Counted from the first letter of the stretch, positions 1-8,539 are shown. The stretch is 64,000 bases of DNA from DASRDR01 sp044867785 (GCA_044867785.1 JBIOVM010000195.1:12302-76301); one strand, 5' to 3'. The notes: generated by a model not told the origin, from the sequence alone. Translations and numbers: made by a program.

Positions 1-1
1 C

Positions 2-754
2 GTCGGCGTGGCCGCCGCCCTGCGCGACATCACTCTCCTCAAGAACCTCGAGCGGATGAAGAACGAGTTCGTGAGCACGGTCTCCCACGACCTCAAGAAT
101 CCGATCTCGGTGATCGACGGGACCGCCCAGCTTCTCCTGATGTCGGGTCCGAAGGACGAGAAGAGCCGCGCTCGGTTCCAGCGCATCTCGGACGAGGCGC
201 AGTACATGGCCGCGCTCGTCGGCGACCTCCTCGACCTCGGGAAGATCGAGGCGGGCCTCGGCCCGCCCAAGGAGCCGCTGGACCTCGTGCCCCTGGTGGC
301 CGACGTCGTCCGCCGGATCCGGCTGGAGGCGGTCGCCAAGCAGATCACCGTCGAGACGGTGCTGCCGGCCGAAGCCTGGGTGCTGGGCGCGTCGGCGCGG
401 CTCACCCAGGTGCTCTTGAACCTGGCCGGCAACGCCGTCAAGTACACGCCGACCAACGGGCGCGTCACCGTGTCGGTCGTCACTTCACCGGAGGCCGGGG
501 AATCGGACGCAGGATTGGTGACGATCCGCGTGGCCGATACGGGCATCGGCATCCGCGCCCACCATCTGCCGCACCTCTTCGACAAGTTCTACCGGGTCGA
601 GGATGGGTCCACCGCAGGCATCGCGGGAACCGGCCTGGGTCTCGCCATCGCCAAGAGCATCGTGGAGAGCCACGGCGGTCGTATCGGCGTCGAGAGTACC
701 GAGGGCTCGGGGAGTGTCTTCTGGGTGGCGCTCCCGCGATTGCCCCGGGCCTGA
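2..754 (+). CDS. Sensor histidine kinase, C-terminal part (5' end outside window)
   Basis: The reading frame is open to the left edge, so the gene begins before the window; only the kinase core and the last residues of a PAS-like domain ('ALRDITLLKNLE') are visible. The dimerisation/phosphoacceptor box 'STVSHDLKNP' holds the phosphorylatable His (about codon 29 of the visible part). The HATPase domain follows with an N box ('NLAGNAVKYTP'), G1 ('DTGIGI') and G2 ('GTGLGLAIAKSI'). The protein ends directly after the ATPase domain, so it is a classical kinase without a receiver. Partner regulator and stimulus cannot be read from this window. Confidence 0.93.
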   Translation, partial: VGVAAALRDITLLKNLERMKNEFVSTVSHDLKNPISVIDGTAQLLLMSGPKDEKSRARFQRISDEAQYMAALVGDLLDLGKIEAGLGPPKEPLDLVPLVADVVRRIRLEAVAKQITVETVLPAEAWVLGASARLTQVLLNLAGNAVKYTPTNGRVTVSVVTSPEAGESDAGLVTIRVADTGIGIRAHHLPHLFDKFYRVEDGSTAGIAGTGLGLAIAKSIVESHGGRIGVESTEGSGSVFWVALPRLPRA

Positions 755-1007
755 GCCGGCGGCGCGCGGCTCACCGCGCTTGGAGAGCGCTCCGCGACGA
801 CCCGTCATCGCGCCGTCAAGTTGGCGTCCGTCGAGCCGCGGATCAGCGCTCGGCGCGCGCATCAGTCCTTCGGCGTCAGAGCGCGCGTCCGGGCACGGAG
901 ATTGCGGCACGCGAGAGCTGAAGCTCGGTCGACGGGGCCCCCTGGAGGGCCGGACCATGCTTGATGGACTCGCGGCGCACCCGAAACTCGGGCAACGGAG
1001 GGACTCC

Positions 1008-1205
1008 ATGGGACTCGATCCGGTCTGCAAGATGGAAGTGAATCCGGCGTCGGCGGAGGCACAGTCGGAGTACCAGGGGCAGACGTTCTACTTCTGCTCG
1101 GCGGACTGTAAGCGGAGGTTCGACGCGAACCCGGAGCGTTACGTCGACGAGACCGACCGCGCCCAGGGACGCGCCCACCGCGCGAGCCAGGCCGAGGGGC
1201 GCTAG
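1008..1205 (+). CDS. YHS domain protein, 65 aa
   Basis: A small YHS-domain protein: 'DPVCKMEV' at residues 4-11, then 'FYFCSADCKRRF' and 'NPERY', the usual Cys-x(n)-Cys-x3-Cys arrangement of the family. YHS domains are found alone and in copper/heavy-metal ATPases and are thought to bind metal; a metal-handling role here is inference. The ATG at 1008 is chosen because a strong ribosome site (CAACGGAGGGA) lies just upstream and the YHS domain then starts at residue 4; an in-frame ATG at 957 would add an unlikely leader. It stands alone after the histidine kinase. Confidence 0.82.
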   Translation: MGLDPVCKMEVNPASAEAQSEYQGQTFYFCSADCKRRFDANPERYVDETDRAQGRAHRASQAEGR

Positions 1206-1230
1206 AGCCGCGCTCCCTGACGCGCAGGCG

Positions 1231-1620
1231 ATGACGACTGAATCCCGTCCGTCCCTTCCCCGACAAGGGGAAGCCGGAACGCCCGGGCAGGCCGGGCGTC
1301 CCGGCAACCGCGAGTCGGCGGAGCGGGGCGCCCTCGACGCCATGCGCGCGCAAGGCTTCACGGCCAGCTTCGTGGTCAAGGACGGCGCCCTCCGGCTGGC
1401 CGACGGGGGCCGGGCGTTCCAGCCGTGCGAGGTGACGGTCCGGGAGTATCGGCGTTTCGAGGGCACCTCCGATCCCGACGACATGTCCATCGTCTATGCC
1501 ATCGAGACCTCGGACGGCCTCAAGGGAACGCTGGCGGACGCCTATGGCGTCTACGCGAGCCCCGGGGTGACCGCCTTCATGGAGCAGGTCGAGATCGAGC
1601 GCGACCAGGCAAAGCCCTGA
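1231..1620 (+). CDS. Conserved small protein ('phosphoribosylpyrophosphate synthetase'-labelled family)
   Basis: 129 aa. The conserved part starts near residue 38 ('MRAQGFTASF') and contains 'RFEGTSDPDDMSIVYAI' and 'KGTLADAYGVYA', which I recognise from a small family widespread in Bacteroidetes that databases often label phosphoribosylpyrophosphate synthetase although it is far too short (about 100 aa) to be that enzyme and has no PRPP loop. Function unknown. The first 37 residues are Gly/Pro/Arg-rich and unlike the family, so the in-frame ATG at 1342 may be the true start. It follows the YHS gene by 25 bp on the same strand. Confidence 0.68.
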   Translation: MTTESRPSLPRQGEAGTPGQAGRPGNRESAERGALDAMRAQGFTASFVVKDGALRLADGGRAFQPCEVTVREYRRFEGTSDPDDMSIVYAIETSDGLKGTLADAYGVYASPGVTAFMEQVEIERDQAKP

Positions 1621-1665
1621 GAGGCCAAAGCTCTGAGAGGCCGCTTCGCCGCGCGGCCGCCCAGG

Positions 1666-2136
1666 TCAGCTCAAGGCGGCGCGGGCGGCCCTCAGGCGCT
1701 CCTTCTCGACCCGGTCGTGCTGGGATACGGCGCGCTCGATCAGGTGCGAAAGATCCAGCCCCCGTAGGCGGGCGTCGGCGCCGATGGCGCTCAGGGAATC
1801 CCAGAGCGCGCGCTTCCCCAGGATGCCGAGCGCCACGACCTCCAGCGCTTCCAGCACTCCGAGCTCGTCCGACAGCTCGCGCCCCAGCTTGAACCGACTC
1901 AGCTTGGCGCCCAGCCACGCCGTCGTTTCCTTCAGGGGGCTCGTTCCTCCCCCGACTCGCTCGATGAGCGTCTCGAGAATGGCGCGGTCCCGCTCCACCT
2001 CCATCAGGATGTCCGCCGCGAACTGCCCGAGCGGCTGGCCCTCGTGCTCATCTCGCAGCCCGCGCAAGATCTCGACGGCAGCGGCCGACCCCGCCAGGTG
2101 ATCCTGGAGATACACGGCCAGGGACGTGTTCGGCAT
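1666..2136 (-). CDS. Ferritin-like/helical-bundle conserved hypothetical protein
   Basis: 156 aa, almost wholly helical by eye, with His/Glu residues spaced as in four-helix-bundle proteins ('YLQDHLAGSAAAVEIL', 'MEVERDRAILETLIERV', 'LEALEVVALGILGK', 'AVSQHDRVEKERLRAA'). It resembles conserved hypothetical proteins of about 160 aa found in Acidobacteria and Deltaproteobacteria; no catalytic function is known to me. A di-metal site of the hemerythrin/ferritin type is possible but not proven by the motifs. It is convergent with the preceding small gene and stands 130 bp downstream of the GGDEF gene on the same strand. Confidence 0.65.
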   Translation of the reverse strand: MPNTSLAVYLQDHLAGSAAAVEILRGLRDEHEGQPLGQFAADILMEVERDRAILETLIERVGGGTSPLKETTAWLGAKLSRFKLGRELSDELGVLEALEVVALGILGKRALWDSLSAIGADARLRGLDLSHLIERAVSQHDRVEKERLRAARAALS

Positions 2137-2265
2137 CTCAGCGCCTCCCGCGCCGGCCCGACGGCCGGACGCGCCGATCCGTGCTGGAGGAGGAGCAAGA
2201 TGCCTGCCAGCAGCACGCCGGCAGCGCCCTCCCGCTGAAGGCGTGACCGATGCCGGACGCGAAGG

Positions 2266-3789
2266 TCAGCCGGACGCGGCGGCCTCGGCGGACGGAAGGG
2301 GCGCCACCACGACGCGGTTCTTCCCGGCGCGTTTGGCCGCGTACATCGCCGCGTCGGCCTCGCGGAAGAGGTTCTCCGCGTCGCGGGCGTGCAGCGGATA
2401 GGTGGCGACGCCGACGCTCGCCGTGACCCTCGACAGGTCGACGTCCTCGCCGTCGAGGCTCTGGCACGCCTCGATCGCCTTGCGCACCCACTCGGCGATC
2501 GGGTACGCATGCTCGGCGTCCGTGTCCGGCAGCACGATGACGAACTCGTCGCCTCCGTACCGGGCGGCGACGTCGCCCGGCCGAGTCAGCCGGCTGATGA
2601 TGCGGCCGACCTGCGCGATGGCGCGGGAGCCAGCCAGGTGACCGTAGCGGTCCACCACCGCCTTGAAGTGGTCGAGATCGAGAACGATGAGAGACACCGA
2701 TCCGCTCCGCCTCAGGGCCTCGGCGAGGCCCCGGTGGAAGTGGCGAGTGTTGCCGAGGCCGGTGAGGTCGTCGGTGATCGACGCGAGATAGGCCTGGCGA
2801 TAGAGGGACGCGTTCTCGATCGCGATCGCGGCATGGTCGGCGAGGACCTGGGCCAGGGACAGCTCGCCGTCGCTGAACGTCGAGCCGTCGACCTTGTTGA
2901 GGATCTGGATGACGCCGCGCAGGGTGCCCTTGCTGACCATCGGCACGCAGATCATGGTCCGCGGCGTCAGGCCCGTCTGCTCGCCGACCGCGGAGAAGTG
3001 CCGCGGATCGCTCGCCACGTCGTCGAGGCGCACCGCCTCACGATTCCGGGCGACCCAGCCGGCGATCCCGCGGTCGGTGGGCAGCCGCATGCCGTCGATC
3101 ATGCCCGGCTGTATGGTGCGCGACGCCCGGAACACCAGCTCCCGGCCGGCCGGGTCGACGAGGAGGAGCGACGCCGCCTCGCTGGGGGCGGCCGTCACGG
3201 CGCGCGCCAGGAGCGTCCGCATCGCCTCGGTGTCGCGCGAGAGGGCCTCCGGGTCGCAGCCCTCACCCGCCTCACGCGCGAGGCCTTCGAGGCTCGTCCG
3301 GTCCCGCTCGTCGAAGTCGCCGCCCTTGTACCGGTTGGCGACCTGCAGCACGCCGATGACGCGTCCGTCCCGGAAGAGCGGCACCGACAGGAGGTTGCGG
3401 GTCGTGAACTGCGTGATGCGGTCTATCTCCGGATAGAATCTCGGGTCGTGCTGCACGTCGTTGACGATGGCGCTCTCGCCGCGATGCGCCACCCAGCTGG
3501 CGACACTCGTCGAGGGTGGCACGCGCAGGCCGACGATCGCGTTCTCCCGGAGCGTCTCCGTCGCCGCGAACACGAGCTCGTCCCGTTCCGGATCGTAGAG
3601 CATCAGGGAGAGAGCCTCCGCCTGAGTGAGACTCTTCAGCCGGCCGAGCACGATACGCAGGATCTCGGGAAGCTCGAGGGTCGACGTGAGCGTCCGGATC
3701 AGCTCGATGACGGTCCGGGATTCGAGGAGCTCGTCGGCGGTCGTGCGCCGGCTCCCACCCCCCGGTCGCCTCGGATCAGAGGCGCTCAC
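2266..3789 (-). CDS. GAF-GAF-GGDEF cyclic-dinucleotide synthase with non-canonical nucleotide-specificity residues
   Basis: 507 aa, soluble. Two GAF sensor domains (about residues 40-170 and 185-330) precede a GGDEF domain (about 340-500). The signature 'RYGGDEFVIVLP' (GGDEF at 412-416) is intact, and an RxxD product-inhibition site ('RPGD', 403-406) stands the usual five residues ahead. The metal-binding start 'DLDHFK' (371-376) is intact. Two residues that recognise guanine in canonical diguanylate cyclases are changed: Asn to Val379 and Asp to Ser388 ('YGHLAGS' instead of 'GHxxGD'). A serine at this second position is the hallmark of hybrid promiscuous (Hypr) GGDEF enzymes that make 3',3'-cGAMP. 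The product may therefore be cGAMP rather than c-di-GMP; this is inference. Confidence 0.9.
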   Translation of the reverse strand: MSASDPRRPGGGSRRTTADELLESRTVIELIRTLTSTLELPEILRIVLGRLKSLTQAEALSLMLYDPERDELVFAATETLRENAIVGLRVPPSTSVASWVAHRGESAIVNDVQHDPRFYPEIDRITQFTTRNLLSVPLFRDGRVIGVLQVANRYKGGDFDERDRTSLEGLAREAGEGCDPEALSRDTEAMRTLLARAVTAAPSEAASLLLVDPAGRELVFRASRTIQPGMIDGMRLPTDRGIAGWVARNREAVRLDDVASDPRHFSAVGEQTGLTPRTMICVPMVSKGTLRGVIQILNKVDGSTFSDGELSLAQVLADHAAIAIENASLYRQAYLASITDDLTGLGNTRHFHRGLAEALRRSGSVSLIVLDLDHFKAVVDRYGHLAGSRAIAQVGRIISRLTRPGDVAARYGGDEFVIVLPDTDAEHAYPIAEWVRKAIEACQSLDGEDVDLSRVTASVGVATYPLHARDAENLFREADAAMYAAKRAGKNRVVVAPLPSAEAAASG

Positions 3790-4121
3790 GGGCGGGATCC
3801 GCGCCGGGGCGGAGGGCTGGGCACGGCTTTAGCTGGGCGCTCGGCCTGTTCGGCATCGTGGCTGGTTTCCGGTAGCTCGGGAGCGGGTCCTGTCGCGCCG
3901 CGGCGGCGCCATCTGGATGGTGCCGGCCTCCTCCGAGGCGTGTCAAGACCGCGACGAAGAAGCCGCCGCGCTGGCCGGCACCGTGTGATGGGCGCCATCG
4001 TGGCTGACGGACGACAACCTGGCGACGTCATACCCGGACGCAACAACATTCCAACGACACTGAGGCCGGACGACGTCCGGCCTCCGCCTGGGCTACCGGT
4101 CGGGAATGGTGACGGCTCTAA
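3790..4121. other. 332-bp intergenic region
   Basis: Lies between two minus-strand genes (the GGDEF gene and a peptidoglycan-binding protein). Apart from the hairpin at 4063-4083 and whatever promoter serves the GGDEF gene, I see no gene, RNA or repeat. The only short open frames are arginine/proline-rich shadows. Confidence 0.5.
4063..4083 (-). terminator. Hairpin downstream of peptidoglycan-binding gene, probable terminator
   Basis: A perfect 9-bp inverted repeat (AGGCCGGAC / GTCCGGCCT) with a 3-base loop lies 38 bp past the stop of the minus-strand gene at 4122. Read on the minus strand it is followed by a moderately T-rich stretch (GTGTCGTTGGAATGTTGTTG) without a clean T-run, so intrinsic termination is plausible but not certain. 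Confidence 0.45.
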
Positions 4122-4628
4122 TTAGTTCGACACTCCGAGCTTCTCGCGGGTCTGAGAGTCCAGCCGCCCTGTTTCCGGGAGCTTCTGGTCCTTCTGGTAG
4201 GCGCGGAGCGCCGCCTGTGTCCGCGGCCCAATGATGCCGTCGATCGGACCCGGATCCATGCCCTTCTCCTGCAACGCCTTCTGCAGGCTCTTCACCTGAT
4301 CGGCATCAGCCTGCCCGTCGGTCGCCATGGGCTTGCTCGCGCTCGAGCCGGTGGTGCCGGAGCCCGTCTGGCCGGCGCCGGGCTGCATGCTGGGCATCGC
4401 CTTGCCGGGGGCGGTGCCGACCGACGGCGAGCCGGGCTGGGCCGTCGACGGAGCCGGCTGGGGATTGGTCGGTCCCGACGTCCCCGACCCCGATCCTGGC
4501 GACCCCGAGCCGGCGCCGGGGGCGGGGGTGGTGCTGCTCCCTGAGCCACTGGTCTGCGCAATCGCTGGCCCGACCAGCAGCGTCGTCATGCCGCCGAGCG
4601 CAACGTACGTGAGCCATCGTGTCTTCAT
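4122..4628 (-). CDS. Secreted peptidoglycan-binding (PG_binding_1) protein, copy 1
   Basis: 168 aa. A signal peptide (residues 1-25, ending around 'GPAIAQ') is followed by a low-complexity Gly/Ser/Pro linker (about 26-105) and one C-terminal peptidoglycan-binding domain type 1 ('SLQKALQEKGMDPGPIDGII', 'GPRTQAALRAYQKDQKLPETG', about 112-165). No hydrolase domain is present, so the protein probably anchors in, or senses, the periplasmic wall. A strong ribosome site (AGGAGGGATC) precedes the ATG. It is a tandem paralogue of the next gene upstream, with the same architecture and a near-identical C-terminus ('GRLDSQTREKLG'). Confidence 0.85.
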   Translation of the reverse strand: MKTRWLTYVALGGMTTLLVGPAIAQTSGSGSSTTPAPGAGSGSPGSGSGTSGPTNPQPAPSTAQPGSPSVGTAPGKAMPSMQPGAGQTGSGTTGSSASKPMATDGQADADQVKSLQKALQEKGMDPGPIDGIIGPRTQAALRAYQKDQKLPETGRLDSQTREKLGVSN

Positions 4629-4801
4629 GTGATCCCTCCTCGCGGGCTGACCTCACCCAGCTGAGGAGCAAGGCATGTGCCACTGGGCCTCGATGCGCCG
4701 CGAACGCAGCGCTCAGTGCGGCGGCGGGGATGCTCCAACGAAGGCGAGGCCGGTCGCGCGCGCGGCCGGCCTCGGAGTCGGGGACGGTATGCGAGACGCT
4801 G

Positions 4802-5287
4802 CTATGGCGACATGCCCAGCTTCTCGCGCGTCTGGGAGTCCAGCCGCCCCGTCACGGGCACTCTCTGGCGCTCCTGGAACGCGCGGAGCGCCGCCTGGGT
4901 CTCGGGGCTCACGATCCCGTCGACCGGCCCCGGGTGCACGCCTCTGTCCTTCAACGCCTGCTGGAGATTCCGGACTTGCTGCGCGTCAGTCAGACCCACC
5001 GAATCCGGGCTCGCGCCGCGGGGGCCCAACGGATCCGCGGGCCGCTGCGGAGTTCCGGGCACGCCCTGACTGGGGGCGGTCTCCACCGAGGTCGTGCCGG
5101 ACGGGGTGGAGCCGGGCCTGTTCGCGGAGGGCGGTCTCGGCGTGGTCGGCGCGGGGCTCGCCGCTCCGGATCCGGCCGCGGGCGCGGGGGAGCTGCCACT
5201 TCCCGTGCCCGTCGGCTGCGCGACGGCCGGCCCGATCAACAGGACCGTCATGCCGCCGAGCACGCATGTGAAACGTCTTACGTTCAT
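4802..5287 (-). CDS. Secreted peptidoglycan-binding (PG_binding_1) protein, copy 2
   Basis: 161 aa from the ATG at 5287, chosen because CGAGGAGGGA lies 3-12 bases upstream and a signal peptide ('RRFTCVLGGMTVLLIGPAVA') follows at once; the longer open frame upstream lacks a signal peptide. After the signal come a Pro/Gly/Ser/Thr-rich linker and one PG_binding_1 domain ('NLQQALKDRGVHPGPVDGIV', 'ETQAALRAFQERQRVPVTG'). It is the paralogue of copy 1, 173 bp away in the same orientation, and is divergent from the hemerythrin-like gene across a 128-bp intergenic region that should hold both promoters. Confidence 0.85.
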   Translation of the reverse strand: MNVRRFTCVLGGMTVLLIGPAVAQPTGTGSGSSPAPAAGSGAASPAPTTPRPPSANRPGSTPSGTTSVETAPSQGVPGTPQRPADPLGPRGASPDSVGLTDAQQVRNLQQALKDRGVHPGPVDGIVSPETQAALRAFQERQRVPVTGRLDSQTREKLGMSP

Positions 5288-5415
5288 CGGTCCCTCCTCG
5301 TGAAATGCCTCCCTGCCGTGCGGAGCAAGCCATGTGCCATCCGGCATTGCGATTGCTAGGTCGCGATAGTGCCCGGTGGTCGACAGTCGAGACGCCACGA
5401 GGAAAGGGGTCCCAC

Positions 5416-6135
5416 ATGGCTCGAAACGTCCCCCGCGCCAAAGCGGCCCGCCGGAAGGGTCAGGCTGCGCGGCCAAGCTCGCCGGCCCACCCACCCGCGC
5501 GCTCCACTCGCCGACTTGCCGCAACCTCAACCGGCGTGATCCAGGCCACGGGGTCGGCCGTCGGGAAGGCGCTCAGGAAGTCCACGGAGGCGGTGGCGGA
5601 CGCCGGGTCCGGGCTGGTCAACACCGCGCGCGGAGTCCTCACCGCCGCGGCGACGAAACAGCACGACGCGGTCAGTGTGCTGAAGGCCCAGCACCGGCAG
5701 GTGGAGAGCCTGTTCGAGCGCGTGCAGTCCTCGAAGGCCTCACAGTCGCGCAAGGAGCTCCTGCGGGAGATCGCTCAGCTTCTCGCGGCCCATACCCGGA
5801 TCGAGGAGGAGATCTTCTACCCCGCCGTGCGGAGTCTCGGCACGGACGAGCTGGAGACCTTGGTGGACGAGGCGCTCGAGGAGCACCACGTGGTGGACCT
5901 CGTGCTGGCCGAGCTGCCGCGAGTGCACCCCGGGGACGATCGCTTCGCAGCCAAGATGACCGTGCTGTCCGAGCTGGTCGAGCATCACGTGAAGGAAGAG
6001 GAGCGCGACATGTTCCGGCGCGCCCAGGCGCTCGGCACGGACCGCCTGAAGGAGCTCGGCGCCCGGCTCGAGCAGGCGGCGGCTCGCCACCTGGGCAAGG
6101 ATCCCGAGCGATCCGGCGGTGCGCGCGCCAGCTAG
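5416..6135 (+). CDS. Hemerythrin HHE-domain protein with basic N-terminal tail
   Basis: 239 aa from the ATG at 5416 (preceded by GAGGAAAGGGG). The first 50 residues are Lys/Arg/Ala/Pro-rich ('PRAKAARRKGQAARPSSPAH'), followed by an Ala-rich segment and, from about residue 85, a four-helix hemerythrin/HHE-type domain with its metal-ligand pattern: 'LKAQHRQVESLF', 'LLAAHTRIEEEIFYPAV', 'EEHHVVDLVL', 'LVEHHVKEEERDMF'. Such proteins bind a di-iron centre and are linked to O2/NO sensing or oxidative-stress defence. The basic tail, which could bind nucleic acid or polyanions, is not part of the usual domain. Single-gene unit. Confidence 0.88.
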   Translation: MARNVPRAKAARRKGQAARPSSPAHPPARSTRRLAATSTGVIQATGSAVGKALRKSTEAVADAGSGLVNTARGVLTAAATKQHDAVSVLKAQHRQVESLFERVQSSKASQSRKELLREIAQLLAAHTRIEEEIFYPAVRSLGTDELETLVDEALEEHHVVDLVLAELPRVHPGDDRFAAKMTVLSELVEHHVKEEERDMFRRAQALGTDRLKELGARLEQAAARHLGKDPERSGGARAS

Positions 6136-6358
6136 CCCCGCTCGCTCCACGATCCACGACGACCGTCGAGGTGCGCCGGTGCGCAGGACGGTGCGGGCCC
6201 ACCACCCCGCCCGACGCCGCTCCTGGTGACCGGGCGGATCGGCGAGATCGACCCCGCGGGACGCTTCGTGCCCTAGCGCCGGAACCTATTCGACCGGGTC
6301 AGACGTCTACCGCCGGCAAGACGGCGCCACGCGCCCGTCGCGGAGCCGCGTTCGTCTC

Positions 6359-8539
6359 CTAGCGGGACGCGACATCGGCCGGGCGTCCGGTCGAGGCGAT
6401 CGCGTCGGCGAGCTCCTGCATGTCGACCGGCTTCGTGAGGTGGCGGTCGAAGCCCGCCTCCATGGCCCGCTGCGCGTCGCTCTGCGCGCCATATCCCGTC
6501 AGGGCGATGAGTCCGATCTGACTTCCGAGCGTCGCTCGGAACCTGCGGGCTAGCTCGTACCCGTCCATGCCCGGCAGCCCGATGTCGAGCACGGCGACGG
6601 TCGGCCGCTCCTGCCTCACCAGATCGAGCGCCGCCGGGCCGTCGGCCGCCTCGAGGACACGGTGGCCGGCCAGCTCGAGGGCCATGCGCAAGCTCTCCCG
6701 GCCGTCATGGTTGTCCTCGACGATCAAGACCGTCTTCGACTCGCCGGCCGGGCTGGACTCGGCCGGACTCGACCCGTTCTCCGGCGCCCCGATGCCCGGG
6801 AAGCGCACGGTGAACGCGGCGCCCCGATCGCGCCCCTCGCTCTCCGCCTTCACCTCGCCGCCGTGCAGTCGGGCCAGTCGCTGCACCAGCGTCAGCCCGA
6901 TCCCCAGGCCACCCGTCGAGCGGTCCACCGTCGAGTCGGCCTGGAAGAAGAGATCGAAAATTCGGGGCAGGTCCTTTCGGTCGATGCCTCGGCCGTCGTC
7001 GCTCACGCTGAGGACGGCCTCACCGAGCTCCCGGGACACCCGAACGCGAACGTGGCCGCCGGGGGCCGTATACGTCGCGGCGTTCACGAGGAGGTTGCTC
7101 ACGAGCTGCTGGATACGTGTCTGGTCGCCGTCGATCCACGCCGGCGCCAGATCGAGCTCCAGGTGTCGATCGGCGAGTCGCCCAGCGGCCTCGAGGGTGG
7201 CCGCCGCGTGGCGGACGCTGCCGGCGAGGTCGAGCGGTGCGCGGACGAGGACGATCTTGCCGGTCATGACGCGCCCGACGTCGAGCAGATCGTCGATGAG
7301 ACGCGTCAAGTGCTGGCTCTGGCGGGCGATCACCCGAGTGGCGATCTCCAGATGCTCCTCGGTGCGTTCCTTGAGACCCATGACGGCGACCGCGTTCGAG
7401 ATCGCGGCCAGAGGATTCCGCAGCTCGTGCCCGAGCATGGCGAGGAACTCGTCCTTGGCGCGGCTGCCCGCCTCCGCCGCCGTCCGCGCCTGGTGCTCGA
7501 TCTCGAGCGAGCGGTCGCGCTCCTGCATCGCGGACTGGATGAGCACGCTGGCCTCCTCGAGCGCCACGAGAGCCCTGTCGATCTCCACCACGCCCGAGAC
7601 GGGCACGTCCGCGATGCGTCCCCCGGCCGCGACGTGGCGAGCCTGTCCCTCGAGCGACTCGAGCGAAGCCGTGATCCCGCGCGCCTTCGAGAAGGCGTAC
7701 AGGATGCCCAGGATCACGACCGCCACCCAGGCGAATCCGAGCGTGGCGAGGTAACCCCAGAAGGGCTGGTCGATCAGCCTCGCCGGCGTCGCGATTCCCA
7801 CGCCCCAGCCGTGACGCGTGAACCCCCACGCCGTGTACACCGCGGTTCCGCTGAGGTTCGCGTATCGGCCAACGCCCTCTCGCCGCGCCTTCATGTCCCG
7901 GACCAGTTGCTCGGTGGGATTCCCCCCGCGGCGCTCGGTCCCCTCCGTGCTTCGCGCCACGAACTTGAAGTTGCGGTCGAACACTCCGGCGACGCCGCCC
8001 TCGGGAAGGCCTTGCCGCGCGAGGAGACGGTCGTACCAGGTCAGGTCGAGCGTAGCGACCAGGACCTGAGTCACGGTCCCGCCTCGCACGATGGGCACGC
8101 CGACGGCCACGACCGGCCCGTCCGCACCGGCCGCCTGAACCACGACGTCGGAGATCACGGGCCCTCGCTGCGCGACCACCGGACGCAGGATCTCGGGTCC
8201 CGGACCGGGCAGCTCCTCCGCCCAGGCGGCGGAGCTGGCGCGGAACACGCCGGTTCCGTCCGGCCGGAACGCGAGGATGTCTGTCCAGTCGTCGTTCGCC
8301 TCCAGGACGTCCTTGAGCTGCGCGTGCATTCCCTCTTGGTTCAGCGACGTCGACTCCCAGAGACGAGCCAAGATCGACAACCGCTCGGCCGTGCTGTCCA
8401 GCGCATTGTCGACGGCGGCGGCGAGGAGCCGCACCAGCTGGAGCTGCGAGCGCGCGCGATCGCGCTCCTGCGCTTCCCAGTGGAGATACAGCAAGCCGCC
8501 GGCGAGCAGGCCGAGCGGGATAATGCTGATGAGCAGCAT
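6359..8539 (-). CDS. Membrane hybrid sensor histidine kinase with extracytoplasmic Cache-like sensor and C-terminal receiver
   Basis: 726 aa. TM1 (residues 1-20), a periplasmic sensor of about 230 residues resembling double-Cache domains, TM2 (about 261-284), a short linker, then HisKA with phosphoacceptor His371 ('EFLAMLGHELRNPLAAI'), HATPase (about 475-580; 'DDGRGI', 'GGLGIGLTLV') and a receiver (about 602-720) with phosphorylatable Asp652 ('VAVLDIGLPGMDGYEL') and 'LTKPV'. A hybrid kinase of this kind normally passes phosphate to an Hpt protein or to another regulator; none is adjacent. No ATG, GTG or TTG exists between the upstream in-frame stop and the ATG used here, and no clear ribosome site precedes it, so the exact start is uncertain. 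It lies 157 bp downstream of the tRNA-Val gene. Confidence 0.9.
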   Translation of the reverse strand: MLLISIIPLGLLAGGLLYLHWEAQERDRARSQLQLVRLLAAAVDNALDSTAERLSILARLWESTSLNQEGMHAQLKDVLEANDDWTDILAFRPDGTGVFRASSAAWAEELPGPGPEILRPVVAQRGPVISDVVVQAAGADGPVVAVGVPIVRGGTVTQVLVATLDLTWYDRLLARQGLPEGGVAGVFDRNFKFVARSTEGTERRGGNPTEQLVRDMKARREGVGRYANLSGTAVYTAWGFTRHGWGVGIATPARLIDQPFWGYLATLGFAWVAVVILGILYAFSKARGITASLESLEGQARHVAAGGRIADVPVSGVVEIDRALVALEEASVLIQSAMQERDRSLEIEHQARTAAEAGSRAKDEFLAMLGHELRNPLAAISNAVAVMGLKERTEEHLEIATRVIARQSQHLTRLIDDLLDVGRVMTGKIVLVRAPLDLAGSVRHAAATLEAAGRLADRHLELDLAPAWIDGDQTRIQQLVSNLLVNAATYTAPGGHVRVRVSRELGEAVLSVSDDGRGIDRKDLPRIFDLFFQADSTVDRSTGGLGIGLTLVQRLARLHGGEVKAESEGRDRGAAFTVRFPGIGAPENGSSPAESSPAGESKTVLIVEDNHDGRESLRMALELAGHRVLEAADGPAALDLVRQERPTVAVLDIGLPGMDGYELARRFRATLGSQIGLIALTGYGAQSDAQRAMEAGFDRHLTKPVDMQELADAIASTGRPADVASR

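Noticed and set aside
1614..1644. Direct repeat CTGAGAGGCC twice at the end of the small protein gene
   Set aside because: Only two copies of about 12 bp with a short spacer; likely local slippage with no array or function seen.
2389..4125. A 578-codon plus-strand open frame
   Set aside because: Antisense to the GGDEF gene, whose GAF and GGDEF motifs are unmistakable.
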